The notes below the pieces were generated by a model. It saw nothing but the letters and a program-made list of their open reading frames with translations, did no database searches and was not told where the DNA came from. Made by a program: the position numbers and the translations under genes. Shown here in pieces: positions 34,101 through 41,065 of a DNA stretch of 43,976 nt. Position 1 is the first letter of the stretch. The number at the start of each line of letters is the position of its first letter. The DNA is from CAZILN01 sp964540005 (lineage in GTDB: Bacteria; Bacteroidota; Bacteroidia; Bacteroidales; SM23-62). The stretch covers positions 1 to 43,976 of the forward strand of contig CAZILN010000388.1 in NCBI GenBank assembly GCA_964540005.1, read 5' to 3'.

Positions 34101-35778
34101 TCCGGGTTGCAATCTGCCGTTCAATTTCAGCCTGTTCCTTAGCTGTTTCAGCTTCTTCCTTCTGGTTCTCTGCCTCTAATTTCAAAGCCATGGCCAGGAT
34201 TTCATTTTTCTCAGCTTTGAGTTGATGCGCCAGCGCCTGCTTCCTGGCATTCTCTGCTTCATCATTTGCATTAATCGCTTCCTGCCGTTGCTCCACTGCT
34301 ATCTGTTCGTTCTCTTCTGCTTTTCTCCTTTCATTAACCGCCTCCTCTCTCGCTTTTTCTGTTTCCTCTTTCGCCTCTATAGCAGCATTTCTTTGCTCTA
34401 ATGCAAGGATCCTTAGTTTAACAGCTTTCCCTCTTTCGTTAAGTGCCCATATTGAAAATCCGGATAAAATTGCGATCAATGCTATTGCCAGGACTGTTAT
34501 GATCTGCCTCCTCCTTCTCTTTGCCTTATGTACCTCACGCTTGCTGGTTTCAATGAACCTGTTTATTCCGGGATTCAGGAACAGCTTCTTTTCATAAGGG
34601 GCTATGTATTCCAGGTCATCAATTCCTAAAAGCTTATTCCTTTTTTCGTAGTTATTATAAGCATTATCCAGGAATTGTCTTATTTCCAGCAATTCCTTTT
34701 CATAAAGAGTGATCTTCTCATAAATCTTGGTAGCCAGGCTGTCATGCCTTAATTCATACCTGCCGCTTTCATCTTTATCTCTCAGGATGCGCAGGTTGAT
34801 GAACTTCTGGATCAGGGAATTCAGATCTTCTTCAGAAATAGCCTTGCCTAATGTGGCAGCAAAATCAGTAATATCCAGGTAGGTTACCTGCCGCTTGGTA
34901 CCTCTGACAGATACAAAAGATTTCAGGATGACCAGTCCGGTTTCAGGATCATTTAACTGATTGATCTGCTCATCCAGGAAGGAACCCAGAAGGTCTGATA
35001 CGTCCCCGATCTCCGACAGCAGTTTACTTGAGAAAACAGGTTTTTCTTTATCCTTATCAGTGGCAAGGTGATACAGCTTGTCCAGTAAAACCTGAAGGTA
35101 GGTTAGTTCAACTTCGGTGCTTTCAGGACTGAGTTTACCAAGTATATTCTCTGCCAGGCCTTCTTCAACTTCGATGCCATGAAATTTACAGGGCTCTTCG
35201 ATCACCTGCATGGCATTGTGCCAGGTCATTCTTTCAATCCTGATCCTGTTAGTCAGGAAAGTCGGGATCTCCCGTTCAAATTCAATGGCCCCGGCCAGGG
35301 ATTCTTCCCTCATTACGAACAGCAACTTGCACTGCACATCTGAATCTATGATATTCTTTATTTCTTTAATGAATTCCTGTCGTTCTTCCCTGTTTCCGAA
35401 TATAAATACCTCTTCAAATTGATCAAAGATCAGGTAGATGGGTTTGAAGTGATCAAGGTAAAGGGATTGGAGCTGCTTAATGATAGACTGGCTTCCCTTG
35501 ATCGGAGTTATTGCTGACTTGGAGATTCCTGCTTTGAGGCTCGTGGTGATATCATTTCCTCTCCTAATATTGATTGGCAACCAGTCGGAATCTTGAAATT
35601 TATTGGCCAGTCCACACTCAATTAGTGAAGTCTTGCCTGTTCCTGAAACTCCGCAAACCAGTAGTAATTTATTCCCGAAGACTTTCTGATAAAGCTCTTC
35701 AATCTCGTCATCCCTTCCAAAGAAAATGTCCTTGTCTTCTTTGGTGTAAGCATCGAGGAACTTGAATGGCGATGGCAT
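31105..35778 (-). CDS. Giant nSTAND1 NTPase: ATPase, membrane helix, coiled coil, 14 WD40 blades, TPR-like tail
   Basis: The 1557-residue protein shares its N-terminal ATPase with the neighbour (56 of the first 74 aligned residues identical by eye). Walker A GVSGTGKTS is at 43-51 and Walker B Asp119 in YLIFDQFEEV. A basic patch KAKRRRRQ (418-425) precedes a membrane helix (about 425-445), followed by a long Ala/Glu/Lys-rich coiled coil (446-562). Fourteen WD40 blades follow (about 615-1205), typically HxxxVxxIAFSPDGxxxLTGS then TARxWD, which could form two seven-bladed propellers. The last 350 residues are helical and TPR-like (EAATYYLDRAISSN, HASSTYNNLAHEQLF, KAVENAKRGIELKEENI). It should be a ligand-triggered NTPase scaffold. 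It lies 24 bases after the HEPN gene, so the two are cotranscribed. No effector domain is fused to it. Confidence 0.88.
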   Translation of the reverse strand: MPSPFKFLDAYTKEDKDIFFGRDDEIEELYQKVFGNKLLLVCGVSGTGKTSLIECGLANKFQDSDWLPINIRRGNDITTSLKAGISKSAITPIKGSQSIIKQLQSLYLDHFKPIYLIFDQFEEVFIFGNREERQEFIKEIKNIIDSDVQCKLLFVMREESLAGAIEFEREIPTFLTNRIRIERMTWHNAMQVIEEPCKFHGIEVEEGLAENILGKLSPESTEVELTYLQVLLDKLYHLATDKDKEKPVFSSKLLSEIGDVSDLLGSFLDEQINQLNDPETGLVILKSFVSVRGTKRQVTYLDITDFAATLGKAISEEDLNSLIQKFINLRILRDKDESGRYELRHDSLATKIYEKITLYEKELLEIRQFLDNAYNNYEKRNKLLGIDDLEYIAPYEKKLFLNPGINRFIETSKREVHKAKRRRRQIITVLAIALIAILSGFSIWALNERGKAVKLRILALEQRNAAIEAKEETEKAREEAVNERRKAEENEQIAVEQRQEAINANDEAENARKQALAHQLKAEKNEILAMALKLEAENQKEEAETAKEQAEIERQIATRNYRKAKAGNLLIQVPSISEEDPTLAIRLAEYSLELDDNDHARGTIQQIYSENNFYKTVARHRYPVNSADISPDGKTILTGSNDNTACLWDLNGQRLLEIKSHSAEVTSVKFSADGKYFLTGSRDKTACVWDLSGQMIRKFTGHEGSVTTVGMSPLGDYVTGSEDLQTRIWYANGTFSSLISSDPVTNVGFSPDGDYLFIAFSSNHFKLFDFKRNGEQDFKAGETICYLEDGSYVENDIQAIAFSPDGQRIITGSTDRNLRIWNISGRREVTIGPFQQKFTSLTFTPDGEKIVIGTEDGEILMMTLDAKIIQEYKGHKAAISSLAFSSDGHYLLSGSLDNTARIWDVSGESRQYWKAHEQAVNRIAYSPDGNNFLTGSADGTACLWDLQGNKLITYQGHKSEILALAFSPDGKSIFTGSLDNTARWWDISGESIIEFRGHESAIGSIDYSPENKLIITGSDDGTARLWNTEGKQLKVFQGHSGDVHGTAFLPDGNSIISSAGRNVYIWDLEGNLIRKFGSPNGRYIYSFELLPDGKTIMLNEMGSESIYTFDIYGNMMENVIRYTENAYGATIIAASPDGNQILCSHVKDLYLFDKHGNRIKRFSDNSSDRNTKLGYIWGLDYNPNGSNVIAGHSDGYVSLFNLKTPLGNFQESGNYESLSLYQKLQFELIEYEDILLLETEEDLVEAATYYLDRAISSNSIIEIKDCLIKSNEIYDKLQESHYRESNLINQASVLTRLIQYDENQDNNAEKLDNIFTLILGSSNINILKEAAKFYHELLMESFSNTQKVEFANMANIFYEKLLVIDYTNENLSSLVENLIHLQIIEPTDSIEHKLDRVFNEMVSRLNLSDLREKERYYHNKAERSIDHRIADEYYSLAVVLIEKLLENNSDRKIRDHASSTYNNLAHEQLFTGKISKAVENAKRGIELKEENIIYTKLALAYLLNDQYRDAISIIDAYKDRSVGIENFKDYILNKIIELESAGINHPNFEKVREYLEE

Positions 35779-35802
35779 AGCTCTTGGACAGGTTTAGTTA
35801 TT

Positions 35803-36858
35803 TCAGGCTTCAACTGCCGATCCTGCGGGCGCAATGGTACTCAGCAACTCCTTGAATTCTTCAACAAGCTGGTTATAATTACTGAGTGTCCTGAGATCAC
35901 ACTTCTCCGTCACTTCTGTCCCTACATACATTAAATGATCACCCCTGAACTTCGTATAGAGGAATATGTCTTTTTTGATCCCAAACTTCTCCTTTGTATC
36001 AAGTATTTCCGAATGCGTATCAATGATCAGCGGGGACAGGTTCAAGTATTCCTCAATTGATTTGATTGTTTTCATAAGTAGTACCGAGTTACTCTCGGAA
36101 AACACGGATTCTTCAATTTCTTTTGCAGCAAAATCTGAATCAGCGCTGTTAAGCAGATCAATGGTATGCTGGAACCGTGCATCGCGGTTTTTATGTTTCT
36201 GCACCTTTATCTCGCGTACTGAAACAAGTTTGTATTTGGCAAAGAAAGCTATCTTCATAAGGATGAACATGAGTTTTTCTTCATATTCAACACATCTTTT
36301 CTGGATCTCTTCTTCTGTCAGGTTGATCTGGTAATGTCCGATCTCGTTCCGTTCCGGCACCCAGAAATCAAGCGCTGCATAAAACTGCTTATCAAAATTT
36401 TCACCCATTTCAGGCATGAACCATTCAACTTCGCTTTTACTGTATAAATTACCTACGGCCCTGATCAGCCAGGTAAAATTTCCTAAACTCAATACCATCA
36501 ATCTACTCTCAATTTCCTTGGATATGTTTTCTGGAACTTTGACCTTTTTAAGAAGCACATCCTGGGTAAGCTGTGAGAGCATAACAAATGACACGAACTG
36601 CATAGTCCGTTCAATCGTCTTGAAGATCTGGTCAAGACGCATCCTGCTGAGGTCTCTCATTGAAGCCGAGAACAACCTTCGCAATTCCACACCAAAGGGC
36701 CATGGATAATTCTTAATGATCTGGTCGCCCAGTATTCTGAAATCCACTACATCATCTTCTTCATCTTCATCCATCATTGTGAATTTGGACAGGGTTGGGC
36801 GGTACTTCAGCATTTCCTGAAATACTTGCCTGATGAGTTCTTCATTGATTTGTGCCAT
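35803..36858 (-). CDS. HEPN-motif protein, candidate RNase effector of the STAND operon
   Basis: The 351-residue soluble protein is mostly helical. Residues 170-175 read RNEIGH, the Rx4H motif with polar Asn after Arg that marks catalytic HEPN RNases. It is preceded by long helices (MVLSLGNFTWLIRAVGNLYS, 121-140) and followed by another (EYEEKLMFILMKIAFFAKYK), as expected for a HEPN bundle. An acidic N-terminal stretch (MDEDEEDDVVDF, 29-40) and a beta-rich C-terminal part (PLIIDTHSEIL and IFLYTKFRGDHLMYVGTEV, about 276-316) flank it. HEPN RNases cut RNA in toxin-antitoxin, CRISPR and abortive systems, and are often fused or linked to STAND NTPases. As first gene of the operon with two STAND genes, it is a plausible effector. 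The motif is seen; RNase activity is inferred and other HEPN roles are possible. Confidence 0.65.
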   Translation of the reverse strand: MAQINEELIRQVFQEMLKYRPTLSKFTMMDEDEEDDVVDFRILGDQIIKNYPWPFGVELRRLFSASMRDLSRMRLDQIFKTIERTMQFVSFVMLSQLTQDVLLKKVKVPENISKEIESRLMVLSLGNFTWLIRAVGNLYSKSEVEWFMPEMGENFDKQFYAALDFWVPERNEIGHYQINLTEEEIQKRCVEYEEKLMFILMKIAFFAKYKLVSVREIKVQKHKNRDARFQHTIDLLNSADSDFAAKEIEESVFSESNSVLLMKTIKSIEEYLNLSPLIIDTHSEILDTKEKFGIKKDIFLYTKFRGDHLMYVGTEVTEKCDLRTLSNYNQLVEEFKELLSTIAPAGSAVEA

Positions 36859-36923
36859 GGTTCAAGGTTTAGAAAGTATAGGTTAAAATACTAAAAAATT
36901 AAAAGCGTGCCAAATAGAGGTGT

Positions 36924-36931
36924 TAAGTTTG
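36924..36931 (+). promoter_or_regulatory. Bacteroidota-type -7 element upstream of the DUF116 gene
   Basis: TAAGTTTG matches TAnnTTTG and lies 89 bases before the start codon at 37021, in the divergent gap shared with the HEPN gene. No TTTG -33 is visible. Confidence 0.4.
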
Positions 36932-37020
36932 ATTTTCTACTATCCCTGATATATAGATATGGACGGATTCCATCTTTCTGAAATCTGCCTGTCGAAGTCT
37001 GCCTGAATCTTGTTAGATTT

Positions 37021-37863
37021 ATGGAAGAAATCCATGCCTATCTCATGGAAGATTATCAACCCGTAACCGGGAAGACATATACCCTTTTTGGAGAGACTGA
37101 TTCCACTGATCAATACTATTCAGTTGTCAGCCAGTTATGTGATGTGCTGCTGCTGGAATACAACATGGATGAAACACAGCTGCTGAACTATATCAGGGTA
37201 TTCAGTGAGAAAAAACAACTGCTCAGGAAGGTTGCCCGGAAAAAGAAAGAGATAAGCTTTTTATCCGGGATTTTATCTGCAGCCTCTTCACAACTGGCAT
37301 CATATACTCCTGATATTGAACAGGCGATCAGATCATTTCCTTCATACACGATTATTACGGACAGGCGGATCCTGACTACCAGGGAACAGTACTATTTGTA
37401 TATAATTGAAATTGAACTGGTTAACCGTCTGTATAAAAAGAAGTTCCTGCAGGCCAACTACAAGATAGCCCTCCTGCCCCACTGCCTGACTGAGGACAGG
37501 GCTGCCTGTAAAACAGAAGCGGATGAGATTGATTATGTGTGCATGGCATGCAGAAAGACCTGTTACCTGAACAGGATCAGCAGCCTGTTGAAGGGACATG
37601 ATATAGATCCTTACATCTGGAGGCAGGCAAGTCTCAGGAAATTATTCCGGAAACTGATCTATAAGCATGGCAGCATTGGAGTTCTGGGAGTTGCCTGTAT
37701 TGTGGAACTGGCCTGGGGAATGAGGTTGTGCCTGAAGGGAGGTATCCCTGTTATCGGCCTGGCCCTGAATGCCAATCGCTGCAGGAGGTGGATGGGGAAT
37801 TTTTATGACAACTCCATAGATTTAACAGAACTTGAAAAACTGGTCTCCGGGAGCACCGGATGA
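37021..37863 (+). CDS. DUF116 family protein with conserved cysteines
   Basis: The 280-residue protein matches DUF116 in its second half. LLPHCLTED carries Cys155, followed by Cys163, then a cluster YVCMACRKTC with Cys174, Cys177 and Cys181, and later VACIVELAWGMRL with Cys226. The Cys pattern suggests a metal or Fe-S centre; the family has no agreed activity but is often linked to cofactor or radical chemistry. The first 80 residues are helical and specific to this subgroup. No signal peptide is obvious. It is the first plus-strand gene after the STAND/HEPN operon, with a 54-base gap to the glycosidase remnant downstream. Confidence 0.75.
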   Translation: MEEIHAYLMEDYQPVTGKTYTLFGETDSTDQYYSVVSQLCDVLLLEYNMDETQLLNYIRVFSEKKQLLRKVARKKKEISFLSGILSAASSQLASYTPDIEQAIRSFPSYTIITDRRILTTREQYYLYIIEIELVNRLYKKKFLQANYKIALLPHCLTEDRAACKTEADEIDYVCMACRKTCYLNRISSLLKGHDIDPYIWRQASLRKLFRKLIYKHGSIGVLGVACIVELAWGMRLCLKGGIPVIGLALNANRCRRWMGNFYDNSIDLTELEKLVSGSTG

Positions 37864-37917
37864 TTTATGAATACTGCGGAATAATATGTATTTTCAAGGC
37901 CGTAAATCCTATGCTGA

Positions 37918-38184
37918 ATGAAGCAACTAATAAATCTCGCCTTCTCATTTTTCATCCTTATTTTCTTTGTTTTGCCTGATCTCAATTCTCAGGCTGTTGA
38001 TTTTACGGCTACCCAGGCTGAAGTGGATTTCTCTGTGCATCTCAGGGACTGGGACGGTTTCGGTTTCAATTATGTAGAGACTGCGCAGACTATGGACTAT
38101 GCCACCGATCCCCAGGATTACGGTGGATTCAGCTTATACTATGAAACCCCGGCTGTTTCTGTTACCACTTTCTTTGGTCAGTAA
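37918..38184 (+). pseudogene. N-terminal remnant of a secreted glycoside hydrolase
   Basis: The 88-codon frame starts with a signal peptide (1-25, ending LNSQA) and continues DWDGFGFNYVETAQTMDY and DPQDYGGFSLYY. This is the start pattern of a family of large Bacteroidota TIM-barrel glycosidases, usually several hundred residues long. After GFSL the expected text (LSE-R-type helix) is replaced by YYETPAVSVTTFFGQ and a stop, so almost the whole catalytic domain is missing. It lies 28 bases before the GH2 gene and may be what is left after a deletion. It could instead be a short real secreted protein, but the match to a longer family makes a remnant more likely. The exact GH family is not certain. 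Confidence 0.5.
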
Positions 38185-38212
38185 TATTTATAATCATAAT
38201 CCTTCAACAACA

Positions 38213-40993
38213 ATGAAAATCCTTCTTACAGCAATCATCCATCTGGGTATATTCCTGACTCTGCCGGCCCAGCAAACCGAAACCCTTTATCTTTCCGGGA
38301 CCGGAAATGATGATACAAAGAGCTGGGAGTTTTTCTGTACTAATGGGCATCAGAGTGGTGCATGGACCAGTATACAGGTTCCTTCCTGCTGGGAACTGCA
38401 GGGATTCGGGACCTATAATTACGGACACGCTGAGAACAATCTGGAAGAAAAGGGTCTGTATAAGAAGACATTTTTCGCACCTCGATCATGGGAAGAGAAA
38501 AATGTCACTATTGTATTTGAAGGGGTAATGACGGATGCAGAGGTCAGGATCAGCGGTGAACCAGCCGGTCCGGTCCACCAGGGTGCCTTTTACCGTTTTC
38601 AGTACGATATCAGCAAGCTTCTGACATATGGTGACAGCAACCTGCTTGAAGTAACTGTTTCAAAGATGTCATCCAATCCCCTGGTCAATGAAGCCGAAAG
38701 AAAAGCCGATTACTGGGTCTTCGGGGGTATTTTCAGACCGGTCTACCTGACGATCAAACCGGAAAACCATATCCGGCGGGTCGCCATCGATGCCAGGGCC
38801 GACGGATCCTTCACAGTGGACGTATTTCATACACTCAATACCAACAACATTTCAGTCAGTGCACAGATTACAGACATGAATGGTACACCCCTGGGCAATG
38901 CTGTTAGTGCCTTTGCCGGTAAGAAGCAGGAAAAGACAGGCCTGCATACCCGGATTGACAAGCCCGAGCTTTGGAGCCCGGAAGCACCCAATCTGTACAT
39001 GGCCGAAATAAGCCTGAGCAGTAAGGGGCAGGTCATTCACACTGTCTATGAACGCTTTGGTTTCCGGACGATAGAACTCCGCAGACGCGACGGGCTATAC
39101 CTCAATGGCTCCAGGATCATGTTCAAAGGAGTCAACCGCCACACTTTCTGGCCGGAGTCAGGACGTACTACCAGCAAAGAGTTGAGCATCAAAGATGTGT
39201 TGCTAATCAAAGAGATGAATATGAATGCCGTCCGTATGTCACATTACCCTCCCGATGTTCATTTCCTGGATGCCTGTGATTCACTGGGATTGATGGTGCT
39301 CGACGAACTGGCCGGCTGGCAGAGACCGCCCTACGATACAGAAACAGGAAAAAAACTTGTAAGGGAAATGATCACCCGTGATGTCAATCACCCCTGCATC
39401 GTATTGTGGGACAACGGGAATGAAGGAGGCTGGAACAGGGAGCTTGACGGGGAATTTGGGAAATACGACAAACAGGGCCGGCATGTGATACATCCCTGGG
39501 AAATCTTTGACGGAACGGATACCCAGCACTATAAACCTTATTACTACGGGAACGGTACCCTTTACCAGGGAAAAGAGGTTTTCTTTCCTACTGAGTTTCT
39601 GCACGGACTTTATGATGGCGGACACGGGGCGGGACTGGAAGATCACTGGATGCTGATGCTGAATAACCGCTTATCTGCCGGCATGTTCCTCTGGTGCCTT
39701 GTAGATGAGGGTGTTGTGCGAACGGATAAGAATGGCTGGATCGATACAGATTCCAACGCTGCACCGGATGGCATACTCGGCCCATACCGTGAAAAGGAAG
39801 GCAGCTTTTATACCGTAAAAGAGATATGGTCACCGGTGTACATTGCCATGGAGCACCTGCCCCTTGAATTCAACGGAACCATGGATCTATCCAACAGGTA
39901 TATGTTTACCAGTCTGGCGGATTGCGGTTTTGAACGGACCCTGGTACGGTTCAATACTCCGTTTATTTCAGAAGGTAAGTATTCGGAAACTGATACAAAA
40001 CAGTTGTCAGCTCCTGACATCCTGCCCGGTGAAAAAGGCAAACTGCTGCTTGAACTGCCCGCGGACTGGAAATCATACGATGCACTTTACCTGAAGGCCA
40101 CTGCGCCGGATGGAACAGAAATTTTTACCTGGTCGTGGCCCCTGAGGTCCCATGAAGAAATTGCCCTTTCGAGCATGATGAATATCAGTAAATATCCTAT
40201 ATCAGTTGATGAGTCGGAGAATACCCTGGAGATATCAGTATATAACCTGAATCTCAAATTCGAAAAACAGAACGGCAGACTGTTGTCTGTTATTAGAAAG
40301 GACACCCTCATTCCCTTATCAGGGGGGCCACAGATTTTCTCTACCACCGACATTACAGCAAAGGGCATGGAACACTTCAGAAAGGGAGAGAACTATGTGA
40401 TCAGGCAGGTTTTTGAGAATGAGCTCAACCAGGTCTCATGGACCATACGCCCAGACGGATGGCTGGTGCTGGATTACCAGTACCAGCTAAACGGGGAATT
40501 CGATTACGCAGGTATCGGCTTCAACTTTCCTGAAGACCAGGTCACGGGGGCGCGTTTCCTGGGAGAAGGGCCTTACCGGGTATGGAAAAACCGGCTGAAA
40601 GGCACCCGCCTGGATGTATGGGATAAAGAGTATAACAATACCGTTACAGGTGAATCATGGGATTATCCTGAATTCAAGGGATATTACTCAGATCCGTACT
40701 GGGTCTGGATCGAAACTACCGGTATGCCTGTCCTGATTATCAACGAATCTGAACAAACTTACCTGCACCTCTTTACCCCCGACCCCCCGCAGGGAGCATA
40801 CAATGACAATAACATCCCTCCTTTCCCCCAAACGGATATTTCCATTATGCATGCCATCAGTCCCATAGGGACAAAATTCCGCAGGGCCGATGAACATGGC
40901 CCGCAGGGACAAAAAAATATGTTCTATCCCTATGGGATGAATTCGGTAAAATCCGGAAGACTGTATATATTCTTTGGAAATCCCCTGAAGTAA
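38213..40993 (+). CDS. Glycoside hydrolase family 2 enzyme, secreted
   Basis: ATG 38213 is chosen because it gives a clear signal peptide (MKILLTAIIHLGIFLTLPAQ); the longer open frame from 38099 runs through the remnant upstream. The 926-residue product has the GH2 layout: an N-terminal jelly roll (WTSIQVPSCWELQGFGTYNY), immunoglobulin-like domain, TIM barrel (FKGVNRHTFWPESGR, NAVRMSHYPPD) and C-terminal beta-sandwich domains. Acid/base Glu404 lies in WDNGNEGGWN, and nucleophile Glu461 in FPTEFLHG. The usual WSLGNE and ETYG-like surroundings are altered, so it is probably not a standard lacZ-type beta-galactosidase. GH2 enzymes hydrolyse beta-galactosides, glucuronides or mannosides from polysaccharides. 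It is followed by a strong hairpin. The family is firm; substrate unknown. Confidence 0.9.
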   Translation: MKILLTAIIHLGIFLTLPAQQTETLYLSGTGNDDTKSWEFFCTNGHQSGAWTSIQVPSCWELQGFGTYNYGHAENNLEEKGLYKKTFFAPRSWEEKNVTIVFEGVMTDAEVRISGEPAGPVHQGAFYRFQYDISKLLTYGDSNLLEVTVSKMSSNPLVNEAERKADYWVFGGIFRPVYLTIKPENHIRRVAIDARADGSFTVDVFHTLNTNNISVSAQITDMNGTPLGNAVSAFAGKKQEKTGLHTRIDKPELWSPEAPNLYMAEISLSSKGQVIHTVYERFGFRTIELRRRDGLYLNGSRIMFKGVNRHTFWPESGRTTSKELSIKDVLLIKEMNMNAVRMSHYPPDVHFLDACDSLGLMVLDELAGWQRPPYDTETGKKLVREMITRDVNHPCIVLWDNGNEGGWNRELDGEFGKYDKQGRHVIHPWEIFDGTDTQHYKPYYYGNGTLYQGKEVFFPTEFLHGLYDGGHGAGLEDHWMLMLNNRLSAGMFLWCLVDEGVVRTDKNGWIDTDSNAAPDGILGPYREKEGSFYTVKEIWSPVYIAMEHLPLEFNGTMDLSNRYMFTSLADCGFERTLVRFNTPFISEGKYSETDTKQLSAPDILPGEKGKLLLELPADWKSYDALYLKATAPDGTEIFTWSWPLRSHEEIALSSMMNISKYPISVDESENTLEISVYNLNLKFEKQNGRLLSVIRKDTLIPLSGGPQIFSTTDITAKGMEHFRKGENYVIRQVFENELNQVSWTIRPDGWLVLDYQYQLNGEFDYAGIGFNFPEDQVTGARFLGEGPYRVWKNRLKGTRLDVWDKEYNNTVTGESWDYPEFKGYYSDPYWVWIETTGMPVLIINESEQTYLHLFTPDPPQGAYNDNNIPPFPQTDISIMHAISPIGTKFRRADEHGPQGQKNMFYPYGMNSVKSGRLYIFFGNPLK

Positions 40994-40998
40994 TAGTA

Positions 40999-41030
40999 TA
41001 CTTTTCTTTGTCTTGATACAAAGAAAAGTA
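40999..41030. terminator. Strong stem-loop between convergent genes, probable terminator
   Basis: TACTTTTCTTTGT (40999-41011) and ACAAAGAAAAGTA (41018-41030) form a perfect 13-base stem with loop CTTGAT. It lies right after the GH2 stop and before the convergent cyclase stop, so it may end both transcripts. Its TACTTTTCTTTG arm resembles stem-loops I have seen near many Bacteroidota genes. Confidence 0.6.
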
Positions 41031-41065
41031 ACCTTTAGATTTGGATCAAAAAGCAGCAAGATTGA

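Noticed and set aside
31105..35778. Possible CRISPR-like or tandem DNA repeats
   Set aside because: The periodic similarity is explained by WD40 coding repeats; spacing and sequence are protein-driven and diverged.
38099..38212. Upstream extension of the GH2 reading frame
   Set aside because: It overlaps the glycosidase remnant and would bury the signal peptide that starts at ATG 38213.
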